From positions 61,457 through 125,456 of the forward strand of contig NZ_JAKFWH010000060.1 of NCBI RefSeq assembly GCF_021731985.1: a DNA stretch of 64,000 nucleotides. The letters run 5' to 3'. The position numbers were made by a program, and so were the translations under genes. The stretch is from Nitrosomonas sp. (GTDB lineage Bacteria; Pseudomonadota; Gammaproteobacteria; Burkholderiales; Nitrosomonadaceae). Below the pieces are notes generated by a model. The model did not search any database and was not told where the DNA came from. It saw only the letters and a program-made list of their open reading frames with translations. Shown here in pieces: positions 28,537-37,145 of this stretch. Numbering within the stretch: the first letter of the stretch is position 1; the number at the start of each line of letters is the position of its first letter.

Positions 28537-30119
28537 TGATCGATTCTCGCAAATAGATGCTGCATTTCCTGAAAAAGTAATTTACGGTCTATTTTACCGT
28601 TTGGATTACGCGGCAAGCTCCCTTCATGCACTTCAATATGACCCGGCAGCATATAGGCAGGCAAACACTGTTTGCACGCTGCCAACAAATTATCGATGTT
28701 CAACTGAGTATCTTTTCGTGCCGTCACAATCACCACAATTGCCTGTCCCAGAACCGGATGCGGAACACCGATGGCGGCGGCTTCTGTCACACATTCTGTG
28801 GCATAAATGACCTCTTCCACTTCCGTCGGGCTGACCCGGTAACCCGAGGTTTTGATCATCTCATCGCGACGCTCAATGAAGTATAGAAACCCTTCCTCAT
28901 CCATTTGCACGGTGTCGCCCGACCAAGCCGCAATTTCCGCAAGCGGCAAACCAGATTGACGCGGTTTAACCGGTTTAAAACACAGCGCCGTCTTTTCCAC
29001 ATCATTCCAGTAACCCATCGCGACCAAGACACCGCGATGCACCAATTCCCCGGGTTCACCCGGAACACAGTGCGATCCATCTTCACGCAACACCAGCACT
29101 TCAGCATTCGGTATCGCTTTGCCGATTGAATCTGGACGCCGATCTAATTCCTCTGGAGCTAGATAAGTTGAACGAAAGGCTTCGGTAAAGCCATACATCA
29201 AGAAAATTTTTGTTTCCGGCAAGGCATTGCGCAATTGGTCCAGTGCCGCGCGCGGTATGGTGCCACCTGAATTGGTGATATAGCGCAACGGGGACACCCG
29301 CCCCCAACTCAACTGAGCCAGTTGAATCCACAATGGTGGAACCGCCGCAAGGCCAGTTATCTGATGTTCCTTGATGATATGAATAATGTCACGCGGCAAC
29401 AGATAATTCATTAAAACATTTGCCGCACCCGCATAAAAAGCAGTAGTGAGTTGACTCAACCCATAATCGAAACTCAGCGGCAATACGGTCAGAATCCGGT
29501 CATCGCGCCGATTTCCTATATACTGCGTTACACTTTTTGCGCCAGCCACCAGATTGCGGTGTGAAAGCACAACTCCCTTAGGTTTCCCGGTACTGCCTGA
29601 AGTATAGAGAATCGCCGCCATATCACTATCGATCGTGGGCAATATCGCGCGAGACTGGTTTGCGGCCTGTAACGCTCCCCAACTGACAACAAGAAGACCG
29701 GCAATAACCGGTAGCTGATCTTTAGCATCTACCACAACAACCGTATGCAGATCGTGACAAGATGGCAAAACGGCTCGTAGTAATTTCAAGCGCTCCAGTG
29801 AAGTAACCAGTATCCGTACATTACAATCAGTCAGAATGTAAGCCACCTGCTCAGGTTTTAATACTGGATTCACTGGAACAAATACACCACTCGCCGCAGA
29901 GGCAGCAAATAATGCTATCACTGCCTCTAAGCGCTTCTCAAGATAGACGGCGACACGTTCACCACGGCTTAAACCCAGCGCACGCAAACCACTGGATTTT
30001 GCCTCAATTTCTTCAGCCAGAATGGCATAACCCATTATTTGATCTTGGTACAACAATGCCTCAGCATCGGGTGCTCGATCAGCAGATTTAAGAATCAGAT
30101 CATGAATTAAGTCAGTCAT
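28533..30119 (-). CDS. Acyl-CoA ligase (AMP-forming), exosortase-A system-associated
   Basis: This is a 528-residue ANL-superfamily adenylating enzyme. It has the phosphate-binding motif ILYTSGSTGKPKGVVLSH, the A5-type motif FLMYGFTEAFRST, a GEPGELVHRG core and the C-terminal lysine region LPRNPNGKIDRK. It would activate a carboxylic acid as adenylate and transfer it to CoA or a carrier protein. It belongs to the subgroup paired with the exosortase-A-associated decarboxylase, with which it overlaps by four bases. No acyl carrier protein gene is adjacent, although such loci often contain one. It is divergent from gltX. Confidence 0.9.
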   Translation of the reverse strand: MTDLIHDLILKSADRAPDAEALLYQDQIMGYAILAEEIEAKSSGLRALGLSRGERVAVYLEKRLEAVIALFAASAASGVFVPVNPVLKPEQVAYILTDCNVRILVTSLERLKLLRAVLPSCHDLHTVVVVDAKDQLPVIAGLLVVSWGALQAANQSRAILPTIDSDMAAILYTSGSTGKPKGVVLSHRNLVAGAKSVTQYIGNRRDDRILTVLPLSFDYGLSQLTTAFYAGAANVLMNYLLPRDIIHIIKEHQITGLAAVPPLWIQLAQLSWGRVSPLRYITNSGGTIPRAALDQLRNALPETKIFLMYGFTEAFRSTYLAPEELDRRPDSIGKAIPNAEVLVLREDGSHCVPGEPGELVHRGVLVAMGYWNDVEKTALCFKPVKPRQSGLPLAEIAAWSGDTVQMDEEGFLYFIERRDEMIKTSGYRVSPTEVEEVIYATECVTEAAAIGVPHPVLGQAIVVIVTARKDTQLNIDNLLAACKQCLPAYMLPGHIEVHEGSLPRNPNGKIDRKLLFQEMQHLFARIDQ

Positions 30120-30317
30120 TTATCAAACGCATTATTACTATCCAGGTAGGAAAAATCAATTGGATTAGATTGTTAACATTATAATCGGCTTTAGCTTACA
30201 AGCTGTAATCAACATGCATCATACCGGCAAAAGTCCCGAGCAAAAGAAACACCGTCTTTGTGGAATCGCGTAAACTATCGATTTCTCATACTTAGCATAA
30301 CAGTAGACACAACAATT

Positions 30318-31712
30318 ATGATGGTACGCACACGTTTTGCACCCAGTCCGACCGGTTATCTCCACATCGGTGGCGCGCGCACCGCTCTTTTTTCCTGGGC
30401 CTATGCACGCAAACATGGCGGTAAATTTATTCTGCGAATTGAAGACACCGATCTGGAACGTTCAACCCAGCAATCGATGCAGGCAATTCTGGATGGCATG
30501 GCATGGCTAGGATTGGATTATGACGAAGGACCGTTCTATCAGATGCAGCGCTTAGCACGTTACCATGAAATTGCCGAGCAATTATTACAGAATAATCAAG
30601 CCTATCATTGCTACGCGAGCAAAGAAGAATTGGAAGAAATGCGTGAGCAGCAATTGGCCGCCGGCCTGAAACCACGCTACGACGGTCGCTGGCGTGACTC
30701 AAAGAAAACACCGCCCGCTGGTGTCAAACCGGTGCTTCGATTCAAAAATCCATTGGAAGGTCATGTTGCATTTAATGATCAAATAAAGGGGCGCATCACT
30801 GTCGCAAATAATGAATTGGATGATTTGGTGTTGTTACGCGGTGACGGCGTACCGACTTATAATTTCAGTGTGGTGATTGACGATCTGGATATGAATATCA
30901 GCCATGTCATCCGTGGCGATGATCACGTTAACAACACGCCGCGTCAAATTAACATTCTCAAAGCACTGAATGCACCGCTGCCGGAATATGCGCATGTCCC
31001 CATGATACTGGGCGCCAATGGCGAGCGATTATCCAAACGGCACGGCGCTGTCTCTGTTATTCAATACCGTGAAGACGGTTATTTGCCGGAAGCCCTGTTG
31101 AACTATCTGGCAAGACTCGGGTGGTCGCATGGCGATGAAGAAATATTCAGCCGCGAACAACTGGTTGAGTGGTTTGACTTATCAGCAATCAGCCGCTCCC
31201 CGGCCAAATTCAATCCGGAGAAACTGCATTGGATCAACCAGCAATATCTCAAAAAAACTGATAACGCGCGCTTGGCTGAATTGGTCGTTCCTTTTCTGGA
31301 AAAAGATGAATGCCATATTACCGATGGTCCAGATTTAGCGCTTATTGTGGATTTGTTGAAGGAAAGAGTAAATACCATCGAAGAACTGGCGGATGCGGCA
31401 GTTTATTTTTATCGTCCGCTGGAACCCACCGCTGAACTGAAAGCACAACATCTGACTGCAGAAGCAAAACCCATTTTAGTCGGTCTGATAGAAAAATTCA
31501 GCCATATAAATTGGACACGCGAATCAATTCACCATGAAATTAAAACAGCAGCCAAGAACCACGATGTCAAATTGCCTAAAATTGCAATGCCACTGCGGGT
31601 TATGGTGACCGGTGAAGTGCATACGCCTTCCATTGATGCGGTATTGGAATTGCTTGGTCGTGAAGAAACACTCACCCGCATGAATAGCCGTCTGAGCAGT
31701 TTTTCTGATTGA
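30318..31712 (+). CDS. gltX: Glutamyl-tRNA synthetase
   Basis: This 464-residue class-I synthetase attaches Glu to tRNA-Glu. It opens with VRTRFAPSPTGYLHIGGART containing the HIGH motif (HIGG), has the GluRS region FILRIEDTDLERS, and the KMSKS-equivalent LSKRHGAVSV near residue 240. The ATG at 30318 (or the next codon, 30321) is the natural start; an upstream TTG at 30258 would add 20 unconserved residues. Downstream lie tRNA-Ala and tRNA-Glu, the latter its own substrate. Confidence 0.98.
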   Translation: MMVRTRFAPSPTGYLHIGGARTALFSWAYARKHGGKFILRIEDTDLERSTQQSMQAILDGMAWLGLDYDEGPFYQMQRLARYHEIAEQLLQNNQAYHCYASKEELEEMREQQLAAGLKPRYDGRWRDSKKTPPAGVKPVLRFKNPLEGHVAFNDQIKGRITVANNELDDLVLLRGDGVPTYNFSVVIDDLDMNISHVIRGDDHVNNTPRQINILKALNAPLPEYAHVPMILGANGERLSKRHGAVSVIQYREDGYLPEALLNYLARLGWSHGDEEIFSREQLVEWFDLSAISRSPAKFNPEKLHWINQQYLKKTDNARLAELVVPFLEKDECHITDGPDLALIVDLLKERVNTIEELADAAVYFYRPLEPTAELKAQHLTAEAKPILVGLIEKFSHINWTRESIHHEIKTAAKNHDVKLPKIAMPLRVMVTGEVHTPSIDAVLELLGREETLTRMNSRLSSFSD

Positions 31713-31719
31713 TCTTTTC

Positions 31720-31748
31720 TTTACAATGAATCAAGGCATCAGTATAAT
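31720..31748 (+). promoter_or_regulatory. Sigma-70 promoter of the tRNA-Ala / tRNA-Glu unit
   Basis: TTTACA (31720-31725) and TATAAT (31743-31748) are separated by exactly 17 bases. Transcription would begin near 31755, about 11 bases before mature tRNA-Ala. The match is close to the vegetative consensus. Confidence 0.75.
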
Positions 31749-31765
31749 CCCCCTTCCTTTGATCA

Positions 31766-31841
<76 letters not shown>

Positions 31842-31883
31842 GTTCATCATTGATAGAACGACGCTATAGCGACATAAAACTTT

Positions 31884-31959
31884 GTCCCCATCGTCTAGAG
31901 GCCTAGGACATCGCCCTTTCACGGCGGTAACACGAGTTCGAATCTCGTTGGGGACGCCA
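31884..31959 (+). tRNA. tRNA-Glu (anticodon TTC)
   Basis: This is a 76-base tRNA with acceptor GTCCCCA/TGGGGAC, anticodon loop CTTTCAC (anticodon TTC), T arm with GTTCGAATC, and encoded GCCA end. It lies 42 bases after tRNA-Ala and is probably co-transcribed with it. tRNA-Glu is also the substrate of HemA, encoded later in the window. Confidence 0.95.
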
Positions 31960-32129
31960 AATAAAACAGATACTTGTAGAAATTCAGAAAATTTTTTCTT
32001 ATCTGTGCTTAGTACATGGGGTTGGAGTATTTCGGCATTTTAGAGAAGTTGTGTCTATCGAATTCCCGTCACAAGGATGGTCACATCAAATATTCAACAA
32101 GTCCTGATTAGAAAGATTCTTCAGCTTGC

Positions 32130-32790
32130 CGAAGCTAACGTGCCGGGCGAGGCCCGGCAGTGGCTGCAACGACGAGTAGACGCAGAGGAAGCGCTTCAAC
32201 GGAAGCGCCGGTTGAAACGGTAAACAAACGCACCGAGGTAACGGGTTCCGTATTTGGCGAAATCGAATGCATGATAAGCGTCACCCAGGCTGGTTTTGAG
32301 GTTGCCAAAAACCGTATTGATCCAGTTGAATTCTGGCAAATCCTTAGGCTTGCGACCGTCCGCGATGATTGCCCGGTGCTGGCAGCCTGCATCAGTAACC
32401 CCGGCAAAACAGCTCAATCCATCGGAAGTGACTATACAATCTGGCGCGAGATTAGCGTTAGCCCAGTCGGAAACCGCTTTGCGCGCAAAACCAGGAACCG
32501 GTGCCATTTTAATATACAGGGGACGGCCTTCGGCACTGAGCGAGATGGCTGCCACAAAAGGCACCTTGTATCGGAACCCCGGCCTGCCTTGTGCCGCCAC
32601 AGTCAATTCTCCGCCAAGGTAAGCATCATCCGCCTGGACATTACCACATAGCGTGTACTTGTCATCCCGTTCGACCATCGCCTGCATCAGCTTCTGCTGA
32701 ATCAGCCAGGCCGTGGGGTAACTCACGCCCAGCTACCGCTTAAGGTCGAGTGCCGACAAGCCGGTCTTGGCTGATCAGATAAATTGCTAA
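32130..32790 (-). pseudogene. Degenerate IS1595-family transposase
   Basis: The minus strand encodes about two thirds of an IS1595-type DDE transposase: KTGLSALDLKR, LGVSYPTAWLIQQKLMQAM, ADDAYLGGEL, VTSDGLSCFAGV, WINTVFGNLKTSLGDAYHAF and GAFVYRFNRRF. It is broken in at least three places: a frameshift near 32775 (FLAIYLIS before KTG), an in-frame TAG before LGVSYP, and a frameshift after RFNRRF where the C-terminus continues as SVEALPLRLLVVAA. The N-terminal zinc-ribbon part is missing. It is not mobile by itself. Confidence 0.88.
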
Positions 32791-32803
32791 AAACGCTGAT
32801 TAC

Positions 32804-32827
32804 GCTTTGCTTTGCTTTGCTTTGCTT
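32804..32827. repeat. TTTGC tandem repeat
   Basis: Four consecutive TTTGC units (32806-32825), extended by partial units on both sides, lie just beyond the truncated IS1595 end. This is a short tandem repeat prone to slippage; it is not in a coding region. Confidence 0.8.
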
Positions 32828-32888
32828 ACAACGCAAGAAATAAAAAATCAGAAGCGTAAAACGAGGAATAAGAAGTGGATCAAATCAT

Positions 32889-32926
32889 ATCCCCGCCACA
32901 AACAGCGGCGGGGATAACCTTTTTCT
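32889..32926 (+). terminator. Rho-independent terminator downstream of the tRNA / IS region
   Basis: ATCCCCGCC (32889-32897) and GGCGGGGAT (32907-32915) form a perfect GC-rich 9-bp stem with a 9-base loop, followed by AACCTTTTTCTC. The T-run lies on the plus-strand side, so it would end transcripts from gltX and the tRNAs; the IS remnant now lies between them. Confidence 0.7.
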
Positions 32927-33003
32927 CTTCGGGACCAACTGTTTTTCTAGGCCCTTAGTTCCCTGAATAGACTCACACTGTACGAACAAGTTGAGAAACA
33001 ATC

Positions 33004-33750
33004 TTAATGTAATGTCGCCGCTGTTTTTTGCTCATCACATATCAGATTTGCACAGTAGGTTTCATGGATGCCGTCCAAGAAACTCCACAGTGCGTCACAG
33101 GCTTCTTTGGTAGCAGCCAGTACTTCGGCTTGTTTTTCCGGGGTATCGGCAAAGCGCTCAATGATTGCCCATTCAGCTTGTGAATGATAAATATCGGCTT
33201 TTTGATGTACCGAGAAGAACTCATAATCTTCAGGATTTTTCATGCCATAGAATTTAGCCAATCCATCAATTTTCACTGCGGCAATATCAGGCACTTGCGA
33301 TTCAAATGCATGGAGTGCAGCAAGTCCTGCATAAAATGGACGATTTAAACAAATATCGCGGAATGTGGAAACAAGATTTTCGGTATTAGGTAATGCGGCT
33401 GCATTAGCTAAGCTCTTATCATTTGCACCCAATGCAAAAGCAAAGTTTTTCCATAATGCTGGGTGATTCTTTTCGCCGTGTTCTTCGTCGATTAAATTTT
33501 TTAATACTTCCTGACGCACACTGATATCACCGCTGTTTGACTCGGAGTGAATATGCGGTGTATTAAAGTGCACAGCACTTAAATAGGTTGGCTCAGCTAA
33601 AACATTATAAAAATATTGTTCTGCATAATGCCGCAACTGTTCTTTCGTCAGTTTGCCTTCTGTCCAGGCGATATAGAAAGGATGTTTGAGCAGGTGCTTT
33701 TCACCGATAATGGCTGTAATTTTTTGTTTGAGCAGGGTATTGGTCGTCAT
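33004..33750 (-). CDS. CADD-type self-sacrificing p-aminobenzoate synthase
   Basis: This is a 248-residue di-metal helical-bundle protein of the CADD / PqqC-TenA-like group. The family makes p-aminobenzoate for folate by cleaving one of its own tyrosines. The expected residues are visible: Tyr26 in LLKHPFYIAW (the counterpart of the sacrificed Tyr), metal-ligand clusters in DEEHGEKNHPALW, AFESQVPDIAAVKIDGL (Glu, plus the amino-donor Lys) and FFSVHQKADIYHSQ (His-Asp-His). The Chlamydia homologue and an N. europaea homologue have, to my knowledge, been shown to restore p-aminobenzoate synthesis. The ATG at 33750 has GGAG five bases upstream. It sits 72 bases after metE and may be co-transcribed with it. 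Confidence 0.88.
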   Translation of the reverse strand: MTTNTLLKQKITAIIGEKHLLKHPFYIAWTEGKLTKEQLRHYAEQYFYNVLAEPTYLSAVHFNTPHIHSESNSGDISVRQEVLKNLIDEEHGEKNHPALWKNFAFALGANDKSLANAAALPNTENLVSTFRDICLNRPFYAGLAALHAFESQVPDIAAVKIDGLAKFYGMKNPEDYEFFSVHQKADIYHSQAEWAIIERFADTPEKQAEVLAATKEACDALWSFLDGIHETYCANLICDEQKTAATLH

Positions 33751-33822
33751 GATTACTCCTTTTAAACCGAGGTGGATAAAGATGCTGCATATCATCGCTT
33801 AAATAACATCAGCAAGTCAAAT

Positions 33823-36120
33823 TTAGCTAACCTGAGTTGCGCTAAGACGGCTGGATAAATACCGGCTCGCAGCAATCATATTGCGTAGTGCCGGTTTAAC
33901 TTCTTCCCAATCGCGTGTTTTCAATCCACAATCAGGATTCACCCACAAACGCTCAGCCGGTATACGTTGCGCTGCTTTCTCCATCAAATGAATGATTGAT
34001 TCGACAGAAGGTATATTGGGTGAATGGATATCATACACGCCCGGGCCAATCTCGTTGGGGTAATGAAATTGATCAAATGCATCGAGCAATTCCATATCGG
34101 ATCGCGAAGTCTCAATCGTAATCACATCCGCATCCATTTGAGCAATGGCTTCCATAATGTCATTGAATTCCGAGTAGCACATATGCGTATGAATCTGCGT
34201 TTCATCTTTAACGCCATTCGCAGTAATACGGAATGCGCGGATGGCCCAGTCAAGATAAGTATTCCATTGTGATTTTCTCAACGGCAGCCCTTCTCTTAAT
34301 GCGGCTTCGTCAATCTGAATTATCCGGATACCCGCTTTCTCCAAGGCAAGTACCTCATCACGTATCGCCAACGCCAATTGCACGCAGGTTTCTTCACGCG
34401 ATTGATCATCACGCACAAACGACCAATTCAACATGGTTACCGGTCCGGTTAACATGCCTTTCATCGGCTTTTTGGTTAATGATTGGGCGTATTGAATCCA
34501 TTCGGTAGTAATCGCCTGAGATTGTGAGATATCACCGAAAATAATCGGCGGTTTGACACAGCGTGAACCGTACGATTGCACCCAGCCAAACTGAGTAAAA
34601 GCATAGCCTGATAACTGTTCACCAAAATACTCCACCATATCATTACGTTCGGGTTCGCCATGCACCAGAACATCCAATCCTAGCGCTTCTTGCTCTTGTA
34701 CGCAGTGCGCAATTTCATTTTGCATCGCCTGACGATATTCTGATTCTGTTAACTTGCTTTCGCGGTAATCATGGCGAGTTTGCCTAATCCCCTGTGTTTG
34801 CGGGAAAGATCCAATGGTTGTAGTGGGGAAAAGCGGCAGTTGAAATTTTTCCCGCTGCACAACTGTGCGTTGATGATAGGGTGATTGACGCGCACCCATT
34901 GCCTCATTGATTTCAAGCGCACGCGTTTTTACGGCTGCCTGATGTACGCGTTTGGATTGCTTGCGGCTCGTAATCGCCGCATAATTTTCCTGCAAGATCT
35001 CAGCAACACTTTCTCTGCCATGATTCAGTGCTTTTGCCAGCACTTCAACTTCATTTAACTTCTGCACAGCAAACGCCAGCCAAGACTGAATATCCACATC
35101 CAATCTCTGCTCATTATCCAGATCAACGGGCACATGCAACAACGAACAGGATGGCGCAAGCCAGAGCCTCTTCTGCAAGCGCGCAGAGATAGGTTCCAAC
35201 CAATCCAGTATTGCCGATAAATCGGCTTTCCAGATATTACGCCCGTTGATAACACCTAAAGATAGGATTTTGTGGGCCGGCAACCAATCAATCACCTTGG
35301 CAATTTCATCTTTGGCCGTGATGGCATCCAGGTGCAATCCATCAACCGGCAATTCGCAGGCCAATTGCAAGTTATCTTGTAATTGCCCAAAGTACGTCGT
35401 TAATAACAGATTGATGGGCGTAGCCTGCAACTGATAATAAGTTTTTCTCAAGGCGTGTTTCCATTCCGCAGCCAGTTCCATTACCAATATGGGTTCATCA
35501 ATCTGCACCCACTCGATGCCTGAATTCTCTAACTCTTGCAGTAATTGTGCGTAGGTATTTAACAGATCATCCAACAAATCAAGCTTATCGGTACCATCCT
35601 TGGATTTTCCCAACCATAAATAAGTAACCGGACCGAGAATGACTGGTTTGACTTGATGATGGGTTTGCCTGGCTTGCTGAATCTGTTCAAGCAAATGACT
35701 GGAATTCAGTGAGAAACGCGTATTTTTCTCAAATTCGGGTACGATGTAATGGTAGTTCGTGTCAAACCACTTTGTCATTTCACCGGCATTCACACAGGAA
35801 CTGGCAGAATCGTCACTGACCGAACGTCCCCTGGCTATCCGAAAATAGTTGTCTATCGCACTACCCGGCAATCCACTGACGCGCGCTGGAATATTGCCCA
35901 GCATAAAACTAGTATCCAGAACATGATCGTATAACGAAAAATCACCAGCCGGAATCCAGTCAAGCGCAGCTTGATTTTGCCAGTGCTGCGTTCTAAGATC
36001 GGTTGCGATTTCTAATAAGGCTTGTTCAGAAATTGTACCTTTCCAATATTTTTCTAAAGCAAATTTTAACTCTCGCTTTCTACCGATACGCGGAAACCCC
36101 AGACTGTGCGTTGTTGCCAT
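33823..36120 (-). CDS. metE: Cobalamin-independent methionine synthase
   Basis: This 765-residue MetE transfers methyl from 5-methyltetrahydropteroyl-triglutamate to homocysteine. The N-terminal barrel opens [21 protein letters not shown]; the C-terminal barrel has [63 protein letters not shown] (zinc His and Cys) and [12 protein letters not shown] (zinc Cys). Length is normal. It is divergent from metR with a 105-base shared regulatory region, the classical arrangement for homocysteine-responsive activation. Confidence 0.98.
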   Translation of the reverse strand: MATTHSLGFPRIGRKRELKFALEKYWKGTISEQALLEIATDLRTQHWQNQAALDWIPAGDFSLYDHVLDTSFMLGNIPARVSGLPGSAIDNYFRIARGRSVSDDSASSCVNAGEMTKWFDTNYHYIVPEFEKNTRFSLNSSHLLEQIQQARQTHHQVKPVILGPVTYLWLGKSKDGTDKLDLLDDLLNTYAQLLQELENSGIEWVQIDEPILVMELAAEWKHALRKTYYQLQATPINLLLTTYFGQLQDNLQLACELPVDGLHLDAITAKDEIAKVIDWLPAHKILSLGVINGRNIWKADLSAILDWLEPISARLQKRLWLAPSCSLLHVPVDLDNEQRLDVDIQSWLAFAVQKLNEVEVLAKALNHGRESVAEILQENYAAITSRKQSKRVHQAAVKTRALEINEAMGARQSPYHQRTVVQREKFQLPLFPTTTIGSFPQTQGIRQTRHDYRESKLTESEYRQAMQNEIAHCVQEQEALGLDVLVHGEPERNDMVEYFGEQLSGYAFTQFGWVQSYGSRCVKPPIIFGDISQSQAITTEWIQYAQSLTKKPMKGMLTGPVTMLNWSFVRDDQSREETCVQLALAIRDEVLALEKAGIRIIQIDEAALREGLPLRKSQWNTYLDWAIRAFRITANGVKDETQIHTHMCYSEFNDIMEAIAQMDADVITIETSRSDMELLDAFDQFHYPNEIGPGVYDIHSPNIPSVESIIHLMEKAAQRIPAERLWVNPDCGLKTRDWEEVKPALRNMIAASRYLSSRLSATQVS

Positions 36121-36164
36121 GATTCAATCACCACTCATAGAATAATAAAAGTTCGGCTATTGTA

Positions 36165-36185
36165 TGAACAATGAATAATGAATAA
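36165..36185. promoter_or_regulatory. Three tandem TGAAYAA repeats in the metE-metR intergenic region
   Basis: TGAACAA, TGAATAA and TGAATAA follow one another directly, each 7 bases long. TGAA is the half-site of the MetR consensus (TGAA-N5-TTCA). A GTTC-N11-GAAC inverted pair (36151-36169) overlaps the first unit. The location between metE and metR makes this the best MetR operator candidate, although a full consensus site is not seen. Confidence 0.4.
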
Positions 36186-36225
36186 TAATGATAAGATTTA
36201 ATATTCCAATAAGGTTTCCTCATAG

Positions 36226-37119
36226 ATGATCGAACACAGCCACCTGAAAATCATTCAAGCACTACATGCAAACGGCACACTCACTGAAGCTGCCAATGCG
36301 CTATGCCTTAGCCAACCGGCCTTATCGCATCAAATCAGCTATCTGGAAAAGAAGTTAGGGGTAGCGCTATGGGAACGCGAAGGCCGCAGCTTGCGCCTGA
36401 CCCAAGCGGGCACTCTGCTATTGGATGTAGCCAATCAAGTATTACCGGTATTATCACAGGCGGAAAAAACACTCGAAGCCTACAGCGAAGGCCGGCAAGG
36501 CATTTTGCGCATCGGCGTGGAATGCTATCCCTGTTTTGAATGGCTCACCGGCGTCATTGGCCAATACATGCAACAAATGCCCGGCATCGATATTGATATC
36601 GTGCAAAAATTCCAGTTTTCCGGATTGGAAGGATTACTGAACCATCACATTGATGTTTTGATCACACCCGATCTGGTCAAAAAAGAAAAGATCGGCTATG
36701 AAATCCTGGCGGAGTATCAACTGGTTTTGCTGGCTGCAGCCAGCCATCCTCTGGCAGAAAGTAAACAACTCACACCCGAGCTTTTGAGTAAAGAAACCTT
36801 ATTAACTTTTCCAGTACCATTGGAAAGATTGGATATTCTGACGCATTTTATGACGCCCGTTCACCTGGAACCGGCAAAACTAAAACAGATAGAATCATTG
36901 GAAATCATGCTACAAATGACCGCACTTCAGCGCGGCGTTTGCGTACTGCCTGAATGGCTGGCCGATATTAAAAATAAAGATCTCAGGTTCAGTAAAATCC
37001 GTATAGGCAAGAAAGGGCTATATCAGAAACTCTATTTAGCAATGCGGGAACCGGATAAAACGATTCCTTATATCCGGCAGTTTATTGCCGTTGGCCAAGA
37101 AACTGCTGAAAATTCATAA
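36226..37119 (+). CDS. metR: LysR-type regulator MetR
   Basis: This 297-residue LysR-family regulator has an N-terminal helix-turn-helix (LTEAANALCLSQPALSHQIS, about residues 20-39) followed by a linker helix and a periplasmic-binding-like effector domain starting near residue 90 (GILRIGVECYPCFEWL). The LRIGVECYPCF opening of the effector domain is characteristic of MetR, which senses homocysteine. Divergence from metE supports the name. Its stop is only 26 bases from the end of the convergent SIR2 gene. Confidence 0.93.
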   Translation: MIEHSHLKIIQALHANGTLTEAANALCLSQPALSHQISYLEKKLGVALWEREGRSLRLTQAGTLLLDVANQVLPVLSQAEKTLEAYSEGRQGILRIGVECYPCFEWLTGVIGQYMQQMPGIDIDIVQKFQFSGLEGLLNHHIDVLITPDLVKKEKIGYEILAEYQLVLLAAASHPLAESKQLTPELLSKETLLTFPVPLERLDILTHFMTPVHLEPAKLKQIESLEIMLQMTALQRGVCVLPEWLADIKNKDLRFSKIRIGKKGLYQKLYLAMREPDKTIPYIRQFIAVGQETAENS

Positions 37120-37145
37120 GTATAAACTCATAATTTTCTCGACAA

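Noticed and set aside
32806-32825. TTTGC repeats as a CRISPR-like or IS-end structure
   Set aside because: Units are 5 bases with no spacers; simply a short tandem repeat.
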